Below, one piece after another: positions 36,249 through 46,166 of a stretch of DNA of 64,000 nt; within the stretch, counting starts at the first letter, position 1; each line of letters starts with the position of its first letter. The translations under genes were made by a program, and so were the position numbers. The stretch comes from Arthrobacter rhizophilus (GTDB lineage Bacteria > Actinomycetota > Actinomycetes > Actinomycetales > Micrococcaceae), in contig NZ_JAPFFT010000003.1 in the NCBI RefSeq assembly GCF_026241105.1, forward strand, positions 62,001 through 126,000, in the 5' to 3' direction. The notes under the pieces are model-generated. The model ran no database searches. It had not been told where the DNA came from and saw only the letters and a list, made by a program, of their open reading frames with translations.

Positions 36249-37022
36249 ATGAGCGAGCCTGGGGTAGCTGTAGTCATTGAGGATGACGAAGACGTACGAA
36301 ATTTGGTTGACGCCATCCTCAAAGAAGCTGGATTTGTGGTGCACTCTGCCGCCACCGGACGCGAAGGCGTGGAAGTGGTACGGGATCACCGCGCCTCCGT
36401 GGTAACGCTTGACGTCGGACTTCCGGATATGGATGGCCACGAGGTCCTGCGGCGAATTCGGCAATTCAGCGACGCATATGTCGTGATGCTGACGGCCAGG
36501 AACGACGAGCCGGACACGTTGACGGCCTTCCTGACCGGTGCAGACGATTACGTCAAGAAGCCGTTCTTGCCGCGTGAATTGAGGGCCCGGGTCACCGCCA
36601 TGATGCGCCGGCCTCGCGCGGAAGGCCGGCTTGCCTTGCCGGAGGAAGATCGCGGCGGCCTTTATGCCGGTTCAAATGGGGCCAACCAAGCGGTGATAAA
36701 GCACAATGGCTTGGCACTGAACTACAAATCACGCACGGCTACCCTTCAAGGTTCAGCCCTGACGTTGACGAGAAGCGAATTCGATCTGCTCCTCGACCTG
36801 CTCCGGGCCAAAGGGGAGGTGCGGACCCGCGCCGATCTCGTCAAGGCAGCGCGCGGTGATTACTACGACGACGATGCGTATATCAGCGAATCCGACGAAC
36901 GGGCTGTTGAGACCCACATTGGGAACCTCCGCCGAAAGCTTCGCGAAGATCCACAATCACCGCGCTTTTTTCAGACCGTCCGAGGCGTCGGGTATCGGCT
37001 CACGCCGAAAATACCGGACTAA
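36249..37022 (+). CDS. OmpR-type response regulator
   Basis: Response regulator of 257 residues. The receiver has the acidic pair in VVIEDDEDVR, the phospho-acceptor Asp in VTLDVGLPDMDG and the Lys in YVKKPF. A linker of about 45 residues precedes a winged-helix DNA-binding domain (LTLTRSEFDLLLDLL, ETHIGNLRRKL, VRGVGYRL). The start was set at ATG 36249 with GAGGATG upstream. It diverges from a histidine kinase gene. It is a close paralogue of the regulator at 56440-57297 and a candidate binder of the 11-bp-spaced CTTAAG repeats. Confidence 0.9.
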   Translation: MSEPGVAVVIEDDEDVRNLVDAILKEAGFVVHSAATGREGVEVVRDHRASVVTLDVGLPDMDGHEVLRRIRQFSDAYVVMLTARNDEPDTLTAFLTGADDYVKKPFLPRELRARVTAMMRRPRAEGRLALPEEDRGGLYAGSNGANQAVIKHNGLALNYKSRTATLQGSALTLTRSEFDLLLDLLRAKGEVRTRADLVKAARGDYYDDDAYISESDERAVETHIGNLRRKLREDPQSPRFFQTVRGVGYRLTPKIPD

Positions 37023-37034
37023 GCGGCTCGGACG

Positions 37035-37490
37035 TCAGCCGTTCCGGAGTACATAGCTGTCCTTTAGTTCCAGGACCGTTTGGTGCCCGCATTCTGCAAC
37101 TTGCTTGAGGAGGGGCCGGGCTTCACGCAATTCGCTTTTTCGAATGCGTTCCTCCAGTTGCGCTGCAAGTACCGCGAGGCGAACCCCGCCAACCATGATG
37201 GAAGAGGTCCTGAGGCTTAGGACCGCGTTCAGTGCCGCCGCCACGTCACCGTGCTCGACGGCGGATGCGAGGATTTCGTATCGCTTTCCCCAGAGTCTTG
37301 CGAAGTCGCCGGCAAACGTGCGCGCGATCAGCGGATTGTCCACTTGATCTTCCAGGAGTTGGAATTCTGCCAGATCCAGTATGGGATGTTCGACAAGCGG
37401 GCCTGCGGGCAGCCCGTTGGAGTCGTCGGCCGAGCTTGTATGGCTCGGATCTGAATCCTCGTTGACCTCGCTGGAACCTGAACTGAACAT
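37035..37490 (-). CDS. HPt-domain-like protein lacking the phosphorylatable histidine
   Basis: A 151-residue protein whose residues about 45-140 resemble an HPt four-helix bundle. The segment AVLSLRTSSIMVGGVRLAVLAAQLE aligns with the usual AHxLKGSSxxxGAxxLxxLCxxLE, but the His is replaced by Leu and the Lys-Gly by Arg-Thr. The N-terminal 40 residues are acidic and disordered-looking. It converges with the response regulator at 36249 (12 bp apart) and so may modulate that regulator without relaying phosphate. A triple 11-bp repeat lies upstream. Confidence 0.7.
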   Translation of the reverse strand: MFSSGSSEVNEDSDPSHTSSADDSNGLPAGPLVEHPILDLAEFQLLEDQVDNPLIARTFAGDFARLWGKRYEILASAVEHGDVAAALNAVLSLRTSSIMVGGVRLAVLAAQLEERIRKSELREARPLLKQVAECGHQTVLELKDSYVLRNG

Positions 37491-37527
37491 AGCCCAATGC
37501 TACTTTCTGAATTTCGGAAAAACCGAA

Positions 37528-37560
37528 CTTATGCTTATCTTAAGGAAATCTTAGGCCTTT
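37528..37560. promoter_or_regulatory. 11-bp-period direct repeats (CTTAAG type) upstream of the HPt-like gene
   Basis: Three consecutive 11-mers, CTTATGCTTAT, CTTAAGGAAAT and CTTAGGCCTTT, begin at 37528, 37539 and 37550. The head-to-tail, one-turn spacing is typical of OmpR/PhoB-family binding sites. It lies 38-70 bp upstream of the HPt-like gene. Confidence 0.65.
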
Positions 37561-37615
37561 CCTGATTTACCTCCTTTTGATCGAGTGTGCTAATTCAGCG
37601 AATGCGTTATTGCGC

Positions 37616-38500
37616 TCAGCCGCCACTGAAGGTAGCTATCGTGTTGATGACGGCCGGACCCAGGATGGCGATGAACAGCACCGGGAAGATGAAGAACAGA
37701 AGAGGGAAGAGAATCATCACTGGAAGCTTCATCGCCTTCTCCTCTGCACGTTGGCGGCGCTTTACCCTCATGACCTTCGCTTGCACCCTCAGGACCCGGC
37801 TGATGGCAATGCCGTATGTGTCCGCTTGAATCACGGCCTGCACGAAGCTTCGGAGTTCCGGAACGTTAGTGCGTTCGGCCAGTGCCAGATAGGACTCGCG
37901 GCGGCTCCGTCCAACCTGCATGTCCTGCAGCGTTCGCACCAACTCCTCAGCCAAAGGTCCCTTTCCATTTTCTCCGGCGCGGGCCATTGCTCCTTCAAAA
38001 CCGAGGCCCGCTTCGACGGATATCAGCATTTGGTCCATGGTATTTGCGAGTTCCAATTGCATGGCTTTTTGGCGCTCTTTTCCTTTGCTGTACAGCAGCA
38101 GATCCGGGATAAAGTAACCAAGCAAAACAACAAATATCCCCACGAGCTTGATGATCCCGCTCGAACTGTTGGCACTGATGAACAAACCAAGAAGTGCTCC
38201 GCACAATCCGAGTAAGGGCTTAGCTGCGAGGACGCGCCCCAAAGGGAGCGACGGCGGACGGCCGGCCAACGAGAGCAGCCGATCTAGCTTCTGGACGTAG
38301 CTTCCAGGGGTCAGTCGGTAGCCAATGAACTCAAGTGCACCGCCCCGACTCTGCGGACCGACCTCAGCAATGTTGGCGCCCCTCGTCAATAGCACCCGGA
38401 CGGCGCGTTGGGTCTTTCTGTCAGTCGACAGGAATGACCAAGCTAGGTAGGCAATAGGCAGGGGAACTAGGAGCAAGGACAGAAGAAGAGAGGGATTCAC
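37616..38500 (-). CDS. tadC: Tad secretion inner-membrane protein TadC
   Basis: Membrane platform protein of 294 residues of the type II/IV secretion F family. It shows an N-terminal helix (SLLLVPLPIAYLAWSFL), two central helices, ELANTMDQMLISVEAGLGFEGAMAR (the GspF signature region) and a C-terminal helix. TadB and TadC together form the base that the ATPase TadA turns for pilus assembly. Last gene of the Tad operon; the start is 8 bp after the tadB stop. Confidence 0.9.
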   Translation of the reverse strand: MNPSLLLSLLLVPLPIAYLAWSFLSTDRKTQRAVRVLLTRGANIAEVGPQSRGGALEFIGYRLTPGSYVQKLDRLLSLAGRPPSLPLGRVLAAKPLLGLCGALLGLFISANSSSGIIKLVGIFVVLLGYFIPDLLLYSKGKERQKAMQLELANTMDQMLISVEAGLGFEGAMARAGENGKGPLAEELVRTLQDMQVGRSRRESYLALAERTNVPELRSFVQAVIQADTYGIAISRVLRVQAKVMRVKRRQRAEEKAMKLPVMILFPLLFFIFPVLFIAILGPAVINTIATFSGG

Positions 38501-38508
38501 GCGTCACC

Positions 38509-39441
38509 TCAAAACTTCAAGTCGATGATTTTGCGCATCCAGAGACCGCCAATGGTCATCATGATGGCTGACCCCGCCAACATTCCCCAACCGAGCGGAT
38601 GGGTGAGCATCACGTCCATGTAGCCGGGATTGACAACCACGAGCATGGTAACGATGCCGAAGGGAAGCGCCATCAGGATATATCCCGAAAACTTGCCCTC
38701 CGCTGCCAAGGATTTGATGTGTCCCTTGATCTCGCTGCGTTCGCGTATGGTCTCATTGACTTGGTCCAGGACCTCTGCGAGGTTTCCGCCCACCTCGCGG
38801 TTGATTTGGATGGCTTGTGCTATCCACACAAAGTCCTCACACCGCATTCGCTCGGCCGCATCGTTAAGCGAGGCTTGGAGATCGCGGCCAAGACTTGTCT
38901 CTGTGATGATCCGGCGCATTTCCTCGGCCGTCGGGCTGGCCGATTCAGTGGCCGCGGCGTCGATCGCACGAAGTATGCTGTGCCCGGCCCGTAAGCCACC
39001 AGACAGTAGTTGGAGGGTGTCGCCGAGCTGACCATCGAATTTCGCGCGCCGTTTGCCGCCCAGGGAGCTGAGGACGAATCGTGCCACAAGAGGTGCCGGG
39101 ATGAAAAACAAAAAGGCCACCAATGGGCCTCCGATGACGAGACCGATCAAGGCACCGACTAATGCCCCGGAAATCACGAGGATGAAGAAGTCCGCCTGGC
39201 TCATTCTCAGCCCGGCATTCTCCAGTTCTTCACGGTTGAAGAGCCGGATGTTCCGCCTGGTCAGGAATCCATGAAGTACCTCGGCGGTGGAACCTGCAAA
39301 GCGCGTCAGCTGCGAACCTGGGCCTACTTGGTAGGGCCGCCTCCGATCCAATGGCACCTCGGGGGCTTTCGGCAGGATCACAGCCACCCCGAAAAGCAGG
39401 ATGGCTGCAAGCATCAAGGCCATTCCGGTCAAGAGCGTCAT
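38509..39441 (-). CDS. tadB: Tad secretion inner-membrane protein TadB
   Basis: GspF-type platform protein of 310 residues. Helices are seen at the N-terminus (LLTGMALMLAAILLFGVAVIL), twice near residues 100-140, and at the C-terminus. The signature is LGDTLQLLSGGLRAGHSILRAI. ATG 39441 with AAGGACG upstream was chosen; the longer frame to 39612 lies in the tadA gene and is rejected. It is 7 bp from tadA. Confidence 0.88.
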   Translation of the reverse strand: MTLLTGMALMLAAILLFGVAVILPKAPEVPLDRRRPYQVGPGSQLTRFAGSTAEVLHGFLTRRNIRLFNREELENAGLRMSQADFFILVISGALVGALIGLVIGGPLVAFLFFIPAPLVARFVLSSLGGKRRAKFDGQLGDTLQLLSGGLRAGHSILRAIDAAATESASPTAEEMRRIITETSLGRDLQASLNDAAERMRCEDFVWIAQAIQINREVGGNLAEVLDQVNETIRERSEIKGHIKSLAAEGKFSGYILMALPFGIVTMLVVVNPGYMDVMLTHPLGWGMLAGSAIMMTIGGLWMRKIIDLKF

Positions 39442-39448
39442 GTTGCGT

Positions 39449-40969
<1,521 letters not shown>

Positions 40970-42163
40970 CTAGACCACAACCCTTCTGTGCATTTTGCGC
41001 TGCGCTGTGGCGCGCCAGGTCGGATTGAAGCGCTCCACAAGCTGCTTGAGTCCCTTGACGGCCGGATCCTTCACCGCTTCCTGGAGCACGGGAATGCCGC
41101 GGTTGGTGGAGAACGCAACGGCCTTCGAGCGAGGGATGCTGACGTCAACCGGGGCACCGACGGTCGATTCGACGTCCTGGACCGACAAGCCTGACTTGGA
41201 ATCAGCCATGTTGAGCACCACGTGCCGGGTTTCCGGTAACAGGTTCAACTTGCGGAGAATGTCCAGGCCGGAACGAAGGCCCCGGACGCTTGGAACATCC
41301 ATGCCAGTCACCCACACAGCGTCCGAGCATTGCTCGAGGGCAGCGAGCCCGATTTCGGGTAATCCGGGTGCAGTGTCCACAACCACATACTGGAACTCCT
41401 GGGCCAGCTGTTCGAGCAGCCGGCCAACCTGTTCCGGCGAGATCTCGTCTGCTTCAACAGGATCCTTCGGTGCGCACAAGGCATAGATGCTTGCCGGGTG
41501 GACGGTGAGAAAGGCCTTGAGTACCAGTGAATCCTGGCTGGCGGACGGAGTAACAGCGTCGGTAACGGTGTGCTCGGGATTGAGGTAAAGCCCGGACGCG
41601 ACATCACCGAATTGCAGGTCCAGATCCACGATCACCACGCCCATCGGCGCTATCTTGCCTAGCCCCACCGCGATGTTCGTGGCGATTGTCGTCTTGCCCA
41701 CGCCACCCTTGGGGGAAAAGACGCCGATCACCAAGCCCTTCGGGGACCCCGGTTGCTTGGGTTCCATGGTGCGCTGACGGCTCGCGAAAGACTGACACGC
41801 GCGCTCAAGCATCACCCGTATCTGGGCAACGTCCGCAGCTGGGCTCATGATGTCGCGAATGCCGGACCGCATGGCTTGGAGGACGAACCCAGGATCCAGT
41901 TCACTGACGAGAATCACACTCAGCTCGGGCAACTGCACATCGAGAACCGTGGCCAGGCGAAGGGCGTCCTCCACGGGCACGTCGGGTCCCAGAATCAGCA
42001 CTTCGAGTTGTTCCTGGTTGAGCGCGCCGAACAATTCGGCCGGATCAGCCGGCAAGACGCTGGTGAAAAAGGTCTGCACGCTTCCGGGCAGGCCACCCGC
42101 AACAGCTTGGCGCAAACGTTGGTCAAAGTCAGTATTGGGAGTTATCAGGACGAAGCGGCTCAT
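40970..42163 (-). CDS. tadZ: CpaE/TadZ-type localisation ATPase
   Basis: ParA/MinD-like protein of 397 residues that positions the Tad machine. Residues 1-120 form a receiver-like domain without the full set of phosphorylation residues (LEVLILGPDVPVEDALRL). The ATPase part has the deviant Walker A FSPKGGVGKTTIATN, then VVIVDLDLQFGDVASGLYL and VVVDTAPGLPE. ATG overlaps the cpaB stop by 4 bp. The long N-terminal domain is typical of CpaE. Confidence 0.9.
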   Translation of the reverse strand: MSRFVLITPNTDFDQRLRQAVAGGLPGSVQTFFTSVLPADPAELFGALNQEQLEVLILGPDVPVEDALRLATVLDVQLPELSVILVSELDPGFVLQAMRSGIRDIMSPAADVAQIRVMLERACQSFASRQRTMEPKQPGSPKGLVIGVFSPKGGVGKTTIATNIAVGLGKIAPMGVVIVDLDLQFGDVASGLYLNPEHTVTDAVTPSASQDSLVLKAFLTVHPASIYALCAPKDPVEADEISPEQVGRLLEQLAQEFQYVVVDTAPGLPEIGLAALEQCSDAVWVTGMDVPSVRGLRSGLDILRKLNLLPETRHVVLNMADSKSGLSVQDVESTVGAPVDVSIPRSKAVAFSTNRGIPVLQEAVKDPAVKGLKQLVERFNPTWRATAQRKMHRRVVV

Positions 42164-42909
42164 TTGTATACCCCGCTCTGCTGCATGACGGTGGGGCCAC
42201 TGTCTTTGGCATCCAACGGCTCTTTGCTGAGCCAGATCTTTTCGAACTCGGCGGCGAAGACAATCTTGGATGCGTCCAAATCATTTACGGCAACGGTCAG
42301 CAGGAGGGAGCCGGTGGGAAGTGCGCTGTCCCTGGATCCTGCCGCACCGGAACTGGGATTCGGCGTCGCTTGTGCACTCGCTGCCGCTTGAGGGGCGCGT
42401 TGGACCAAAGTCACAAGAACCTTGTGAATCGCCAGTTCGGTAGTTTGCTTGTCGCTCGACATGGAGATGAATATTCCAATGTGGTCACCAGGAACCAGCA
42501 GTCCCCCGACCACCCGCTGGGGTTCCAGTTGAAAGGAGACCTCCTGGAGCCCTGCGGGCACCTTGACGTTCCCAGGAGTCTTGAGTGCATCCGGGGCCAC
42601 CAAACGTTCGGCCACCAACGTCTCGCCAGGGACGAGGTCAACGGCAGCGACCTTGCCCGCTGAGTCCCCAAGGGTGTGTAGTGCCGAGGTTGGGACCGCC
42701 GATTGCGGTAGTTGCTGGGTAGCCAGGGAGTCCTTCATGGCGTCTACAGAGGTACCGGCAGGGATGGCCGCCTTGACCACCAACACGTCAACGGGGGCCA
42801 GGTTCTGGACGGCCCGTTGATCCGCTCCTTGCGCGTAGGAGAATACGAGAATCACCCCGACGACGGCCAGCAGTGCCGCTGCCGATCCGGCCAACAAGCG
42901 TGACTTCAC
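42160..42909 (-). CDS. cpaB: CpaB/RcpC-like Flp pilus assembly protein
   Basis: Membrane-anchored protein of 249 residues with one N-terminal helix (LLAGSAAALLAVVGVILVFSY) and an SAF domain (VLVVKAAIPAGTSVDAMKDSL). In Gram-negative bacteria RcpC/CpaB sits in the periplasm and binds the cell wall; here it should be outside the membrane. GTG start with AGGAG 6 bp upstream. It lies between tadG and tadZ. Confidence 0.85.
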   Translation of the reverse strand: MKSRLLAGSAAALLAVVGVILVFSYAQGADQRAVQNLAPVDVLVVKAAIPAGTSVDAMKDSLATQQLPQSAVPTSALHTLGDSAGKVAAVDLVPGETLVAERLVAPDALKTPGNVKVPAGLQEVSFQLEPQRVVGGLLVPGDHIGIFISMSSDKQTTELAIHKVLVTLVQRAPQAAASAQATPNPSSGAAGSRDSALPTGSLLLTVAVNDLDASKIVFAAEFEKIWLSKEPLDAKDSGPTVMQQSGVYK

Positions 42910-42943
42910 TTACTACTCCTGTGCTCAAAGAATGGGATGAAAA

Positions 42944-43975
42944 CTAGTTGGTGAGGCGCGCGATGGTGGCCCCGTAGGCGTCTACAGGCCCCAGCGAGTA
43001 GCCATCTGCCAGCGAGACGTACTTGACGAAACTCCCAATGATTCCGCGGCAATTTCCGGTACAGGAAAGCGCTGAAGGGACATCGGGACTTGTGTTGCGG
43101 AACGTGTCCGGGAGAGAGCTGTTGCCGCTGAACTTCCACCCCGTCACTTTGAATGCGGCGAATGACACGAGGTGATAAACAGCCCCGCTGCCCGTACCTG
43201 TCACCCCGTCGAAGACCGGTAGCAGAACGACGACGTCGCGGCCAGCGGTGAGGGTATCGGCCCACTTTTGAAGGGTGGCCGCACAGTTACCTGGCGAACT
43301 GTTCCCCGGGGCGCTGCCGCCCTCACTGACCGCGAGGTTGATCGTCCCTCCGCACGCACCGGGATCTTGCGTGATCCAGCCGAAACCCCCAGGCACGGTG
43401 GTGCCGGAAGGGCCGTAATTGCAACTGGGGTTGGCGCCCGAACCGTGGTCCTGAAGAAGCTGGAGTGCTCCGCCGATATATCCCTGCACCTGGCAGATGG
43501 AATACGTGAGGGGAAAGGGGGTTCTGCCTGCGACGGCACTTCCCCATTGAACGCTGGAAGTGGTCACAACGTCCGTGGTGTTGACTCCAAGGACACGGGC
43601 GAAGAAGAGCGAGACGGCGTTCGGCGCGCCGCCTGCCTGCTGGGCCCCGGCGGTCACCGTTACTTTGCGGTTGGACAGGTCCAGGCTGACCGACTTGACG
43701 TTGTTCAAGCCGTCGACAGCGTTCTTGTTTGCGACATCAGTGGCGATTTGGGACGTGGCCGAGCAATTCGGATCGCTCGTATTCGCAGCGCATTTCTGGG
43801 CTACCGCGAGGGCAGCCGCATCGGATCCGTTCTGCACTTGCGCCCTTTCCGAGTACAGCATTCCCGCATCCACAGCCAGGGCCGCGAACCCGAGCAAGAC
43901 GACCAGAGCGAGAGCGATCAGGACCGCCACTGCCCCGCGCTCGCCATCGTCGTCACGGACCATCAGCCGCTGCAT
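42944..43975 (-). CDS. tadG: TadG-like pseudopilin protein of the Tad operon
   Basis: Protein of 343 residues with the N-terminal pattern GERGAVAVLIALALVVLLGFAALAVDAG followed by NGSDAAALAVAQ. The large outer part is Cys-containing and Gly-rich (GGFGWITQDPGACG). TadG-like proteins are thought to act with TadE in pilus initiation. ATG 43975 has AGGAG 7 bp upstream; a second ATG at 43963 overlaps the tadE stop as TGATG. It is paralogous to the orphan gene at 20702-21628. Confidence 0.85.
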   Translation of the reverse strand: MQRLMVRDDDGERGAVAVLIALALVVLLGFAALAVDAGMLYSERAQVQNGSDAAALAVAQKCAANTSDPNCSATSQIATDVANKNAVDGLNNVKSVSLDLSNRKVTVTAGAQQAGGAPNAVSLFFARVLGVNTTDVVTTSSVQWGSAVAGRTPFPLTYSICQVQGYIGGALQLLQDHGSGANPSCNYGPSGTTVPGGFGWITQDPGACGGTINLAVSEGGSAPGNSSPGNCAATLQKWADTLTAGRDVVVLLPVFDGVTGTGSGAVYHLVSFAAFKVTGWKFSGNSSLPDTFRNTSPDVPSALSCTGNCRGIIGSFVKYVSLADGYSLGPVDAYGATIARLTN

Positions 43976-44337
43976 ACCATGACTCCTACTCCTTGCATCG
44001 GGAATGGACCGGCGATTCCCGTGAGGGTGCTGAGCGTGTATTTGATGGTTAGGGTCATTTGGGCACCGGAGCTGCAGCTGGCGGGACCGAAGGTGAAGTT
44101 CGCATCCGCCAGCTGTGGGTTCAACGACACAGCTGCGTTCTTCGCCGCTGTCTTGGCGGCCGTCTGGTCATTTGAGATTGCCATGACCCGGACTCCTTCG
44201 CGGGCTGCATTTGAGAGCGACACCTGGACGTTGTAGGCCCTGCCGAATTCCATGATTCCCAGGAGCAGCATGATCAGGACTGGTGCCAAGATGGCGAACT
44301 CGACCGCCACGGCACCGCGCTCTGATGCCCTCGGCAT
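43963..44337 (-). CDS. tadE: TadE-like pseudopilin
   Basis: Protein of 124 residues with the TadE signature RGAVAVEFAILAPVLIMLLLGIMEFGRAYNVQ, where the Glu after the cleavable start is conserved. The prepilin is normally cut by TadV, which is not encoded in this window. It overlaps tadG by 13 bp. Two pilin genes lie upstream on the same strand, separated by a hairpin. Confidence 0.88.
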   Translation of the reverse strand: MPRASERGAVAVEFAILAPVLIMLLLGIMEFGRAYNVQVSLSNAAREGVRVMAISNDQTAAKTAAKNAAVSLNPQLADANFTFGPASCSSGAQMTLTIKYTLSTLTGIAGPFPMQGVGVMVCSG

Positions 44338-44377
44338 ACTGTTGACCTTCCAGAGAACGGATTGTTCGAATCAAGCA

Positions 44378-44409
44378 GAGTGGCGGCCGCCTGAATGCCG
44401 CCGCCACTC
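44378..44409 (-). terminator. Hairpin between the pilin genes and tadE
   Basis: A 10-bp perfect stem (GAGTGGCGGC at 44378-44387 and GCCGCCACTC at 44400-44409) lies between the second pilin and tadE. There is no U-tract, so it is more likely a partial terminator or RNA-stabilising hairpin. It would let pilins be made in excess over the assembly machine. Confidence 0.5.
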
Positions 44410-44462
44410 GGGAATTGCTTGTTGTGCCGGTATTGCCTCCCGGGCACTGTGCGGTGCCACGC

Positions 44463-44687
44463 CTAAGGGCACGTACCGGTGCCGGCGGTCGTTCCTGCGG
44501 CGTACGTTTTGCCAGCCACGGAACACTGGACGTTGGTGAATGTGTCTTTGACCGTCCCGCCCAGTAGCGTGACGGCGACAATGATGACAACAGCGATGAG
44601 GGAAACCATAATGCCGTATTCGACGGCGGTGGCACCGGTTTCGTCACGCCTCGCGTGAAACGCGGACTTTAGGAAAGCGGAAAGCAT
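44463..44687 (-). CDS. flp: Flp/Fap-type pilin 1
   Basis: Pilin precursor of 74 residues: basic leader ending in GATAVEYG, with cleavage expected after the Gly, then a hydrophobic helix IMVSLIAVVIIVAVTLLGG and a short Cys-containing C-terminus (VQCSVAGKTY, TGTCP). The mature pilin keeps the Glu at position 5. It is a tandem near-copy of the upstream pilin gene (44736-44963). GTG and ATG starts are not in conflict; ATG 44687 is used. Confidence 0.92.
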   Translation of the reverse strand: MLSAFLKSAFHARRDETGATAVEYGIMVSLIAVVIIVAVTLLGGTVKDTFTNVQCSVAGKTYAAGTTAGTGTCP

Positions 44688-44735
44688 TGATGCTCCTTGT
44701 TGTCTGGTACGAACGGCCGGGTAGGAAGCAACCTC

Positions 44736-44963
44736 CTAGGGGCAGGTGGCCGTACCAGCGGTTGTCCCGGCGGCGTAGGTAGTCTTGCCAGCCACGGAAC
44801 ACTGAACCTTGGTGAATGTGTCCTTGACCGTCCCGCCCAGCAGCGTGACAGCGACAATGATGACAACGGCAATGAGGGAAACCATGATGCCGTATTCGAC
44901 GGCAGTGGCGCCCTTCTCGTCGCGACGGATGCGAGATGCGGCATTGGAGAAGAAAGCAAACAT
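44736..44963 (-). CDS. flp: Flp/Fap-type pilin 2
   Basis: Pilin precursor of 75 residues with the same leader, GATAVEYG site and helix as the downstream copy; the hydrophobic helix and following VKDTFT segment are identical. It differs in the first 17 residues and at a few C-terminal positions. The pair of Cys residues in the C-terminal part may form a disulfide. As first gene of the Tad operon it should be the most highly expressed. Confidence 0.92.
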   Translation of the reverse strand: MFAFFSNAASRIRRDEKGATAVEYGIMVSLIAVVIIVAVTLLGGTVKDTFTKVQCSVAGKTTYAAGTTAGTATCP

Positions 44964-45220
44964 GTGAAACTCCTGAGCGAGTTAGGGGATGCGGGCTGGT
45001 CCAGCACCAACCCACTAGCAACGTAGCAAGGCCCAACTCCCCGTGGCGCAGTCCTTGGGACATCCTGTGGCAAGACTCGCGATCCTGCGCATTTCTTGTG
45101 TTAAAACTGGGAAAACCTCCGGTCTTGGGCAACCCTGCCGAGCGAAATCCAAGGTGAGAAGATAGCGCCTCCGGATTGCCGCCGTCGGACGCTAAACGAC
45201 TGGTCGCGGCACTTCCAGTG

Positions 45221-45324
45221 GACGCTCGCTCACCTTTAAGGCCAAAATGGCGAACGCTCGCTCACGCTCAAATCGTCAGGTGAGCGAGCGCCCGCGGAAA
45301 CACCGTTAAAGGTGAGTGAGCGTC
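45221..45324. repeat. Dispersed intergenic repeat, locus B
   Basis: Copies of the 13-mer GTGAGCGAGCGTC or its complement at 45221, 45253, 45280 and 45312; the last two are 32 bp apart, exactly as at locus A, with spacer CGCGGAAACACCGTTAAAG. It is the same four-part design (two inverted copies, two direct), with some point changes. It lies between the Tad promoter region and the end of the PAS-ANTAR gene. Confidence 0.88.
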
Positions 45325-45362
45325 TGGGGGCCCGAGGGCTCAACGGCCGCAGCGCTTTGCGC

Positions 45363-46019
45363 CTACGACTGGTCGCAGGCCCGGAGAACCCGAATGAATT
45401 CGTCCACCGTTTCCGGTCCCTGATCGCTATCAGCCAAGCGAACAAGTTGGGAGGCGAGGATTGCGACTTTGACGTTGGTCCGGCTGCTGCCGCTGATAAG
45501 CAATTTGAAGGCAGCATCGGACGTGATGAGCAAGCGTCCCATCAGGATGCCGCGCGCCTGATGGATGACACCACGCGTGGCATTGGCACCGGCGACGGCG
45601 TCGCGCGCGGCCTGTTCGGTTTCCCGGCGGAGGGTTGACGTCAGATCGATCGTGGCGCCCTCCAACGTTGCGACCATCCCCGAGGCGCCCAGATGCCCGT
45701 GCCCCGCCGTCAGCACGCGTCGGGTATGTCCATGCGCGTCAATTATCCGGTGGTAGATGCAGAAGTGTCCGCCGTCGCGGAATACTTCATCGAGGATCTC
45801 GATAGTCCGCGCCCTGTCATCGGGGTGCTTGTGGGATATCAGCAGCTCGAACGTCGGGACAACTTCCCCTCGCTGGTAGCCGTGGAGGTTGAACAGTCCG
45901 TCGGACCACTCCGCTTTGCCCGAGAGGGGATCAAAAAGGAAGGTTCCGGCCAGAAACCCCGCGCCGCCCAGCGCACTTGAATACGTACGGGGGCTGTCCA
46001 CCATGGCGCAAAAACCCAC
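45363..46019 (-). CDS. PAS-ANTAR RNA-binding regulator
   Basis: Protein of 218 residues. Residues about 25-135 form a PAS domain (FDPLSGKAEWSDGLFNLHGYQRGE, then DAHGHTRRVLTAGHG). Residues about 145-205 form an ANTAR domain: ATRGVIHQARGILMGRLLI, then DAAFKLLISGSS and NVKVAILASQLV. ANTAR proteins bind tandem hairpins in nascent RNA and act as antiterminators. The PAS domain should provide the signal input. Starts at GTG 46019 or ATG 46004 are both possible. No cognate double hairpin was identified. Confidence 0.82.
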   Translation of the reverse strand: MGFCAMVDSPRTYSSALGGAGFLAGTFLFDPLSGKAEWSDGLFNLHGYQRGEVVPTFELLISHKHPDDRARTIEILDEVFRDGGHFCIYHRIIDAHGHTRRVLTAGHGHLGASGMVATLEGATIDLTSTLRRETEQAARDAVAGANATRGVIHQARGILMGRLLITSDAAFKLLISGSSRTNVKVAILASQLVRLADSDQGPETVDEFIRVLRACDQS

Positions 46020-46166
46020 TTCCTAAGCGTGCTTATTAATCAGCAAGGCTCCAGAATACAGCGCGCGAACAGAGATTCCGGACTCCTTAACAACCTGAAA
46101 CGCGAGCGCGTCCGGACGTGCCCGGATCTCCGGATGTCCGTTCCGGTGGGTCCGTTGCCGTGCTGG

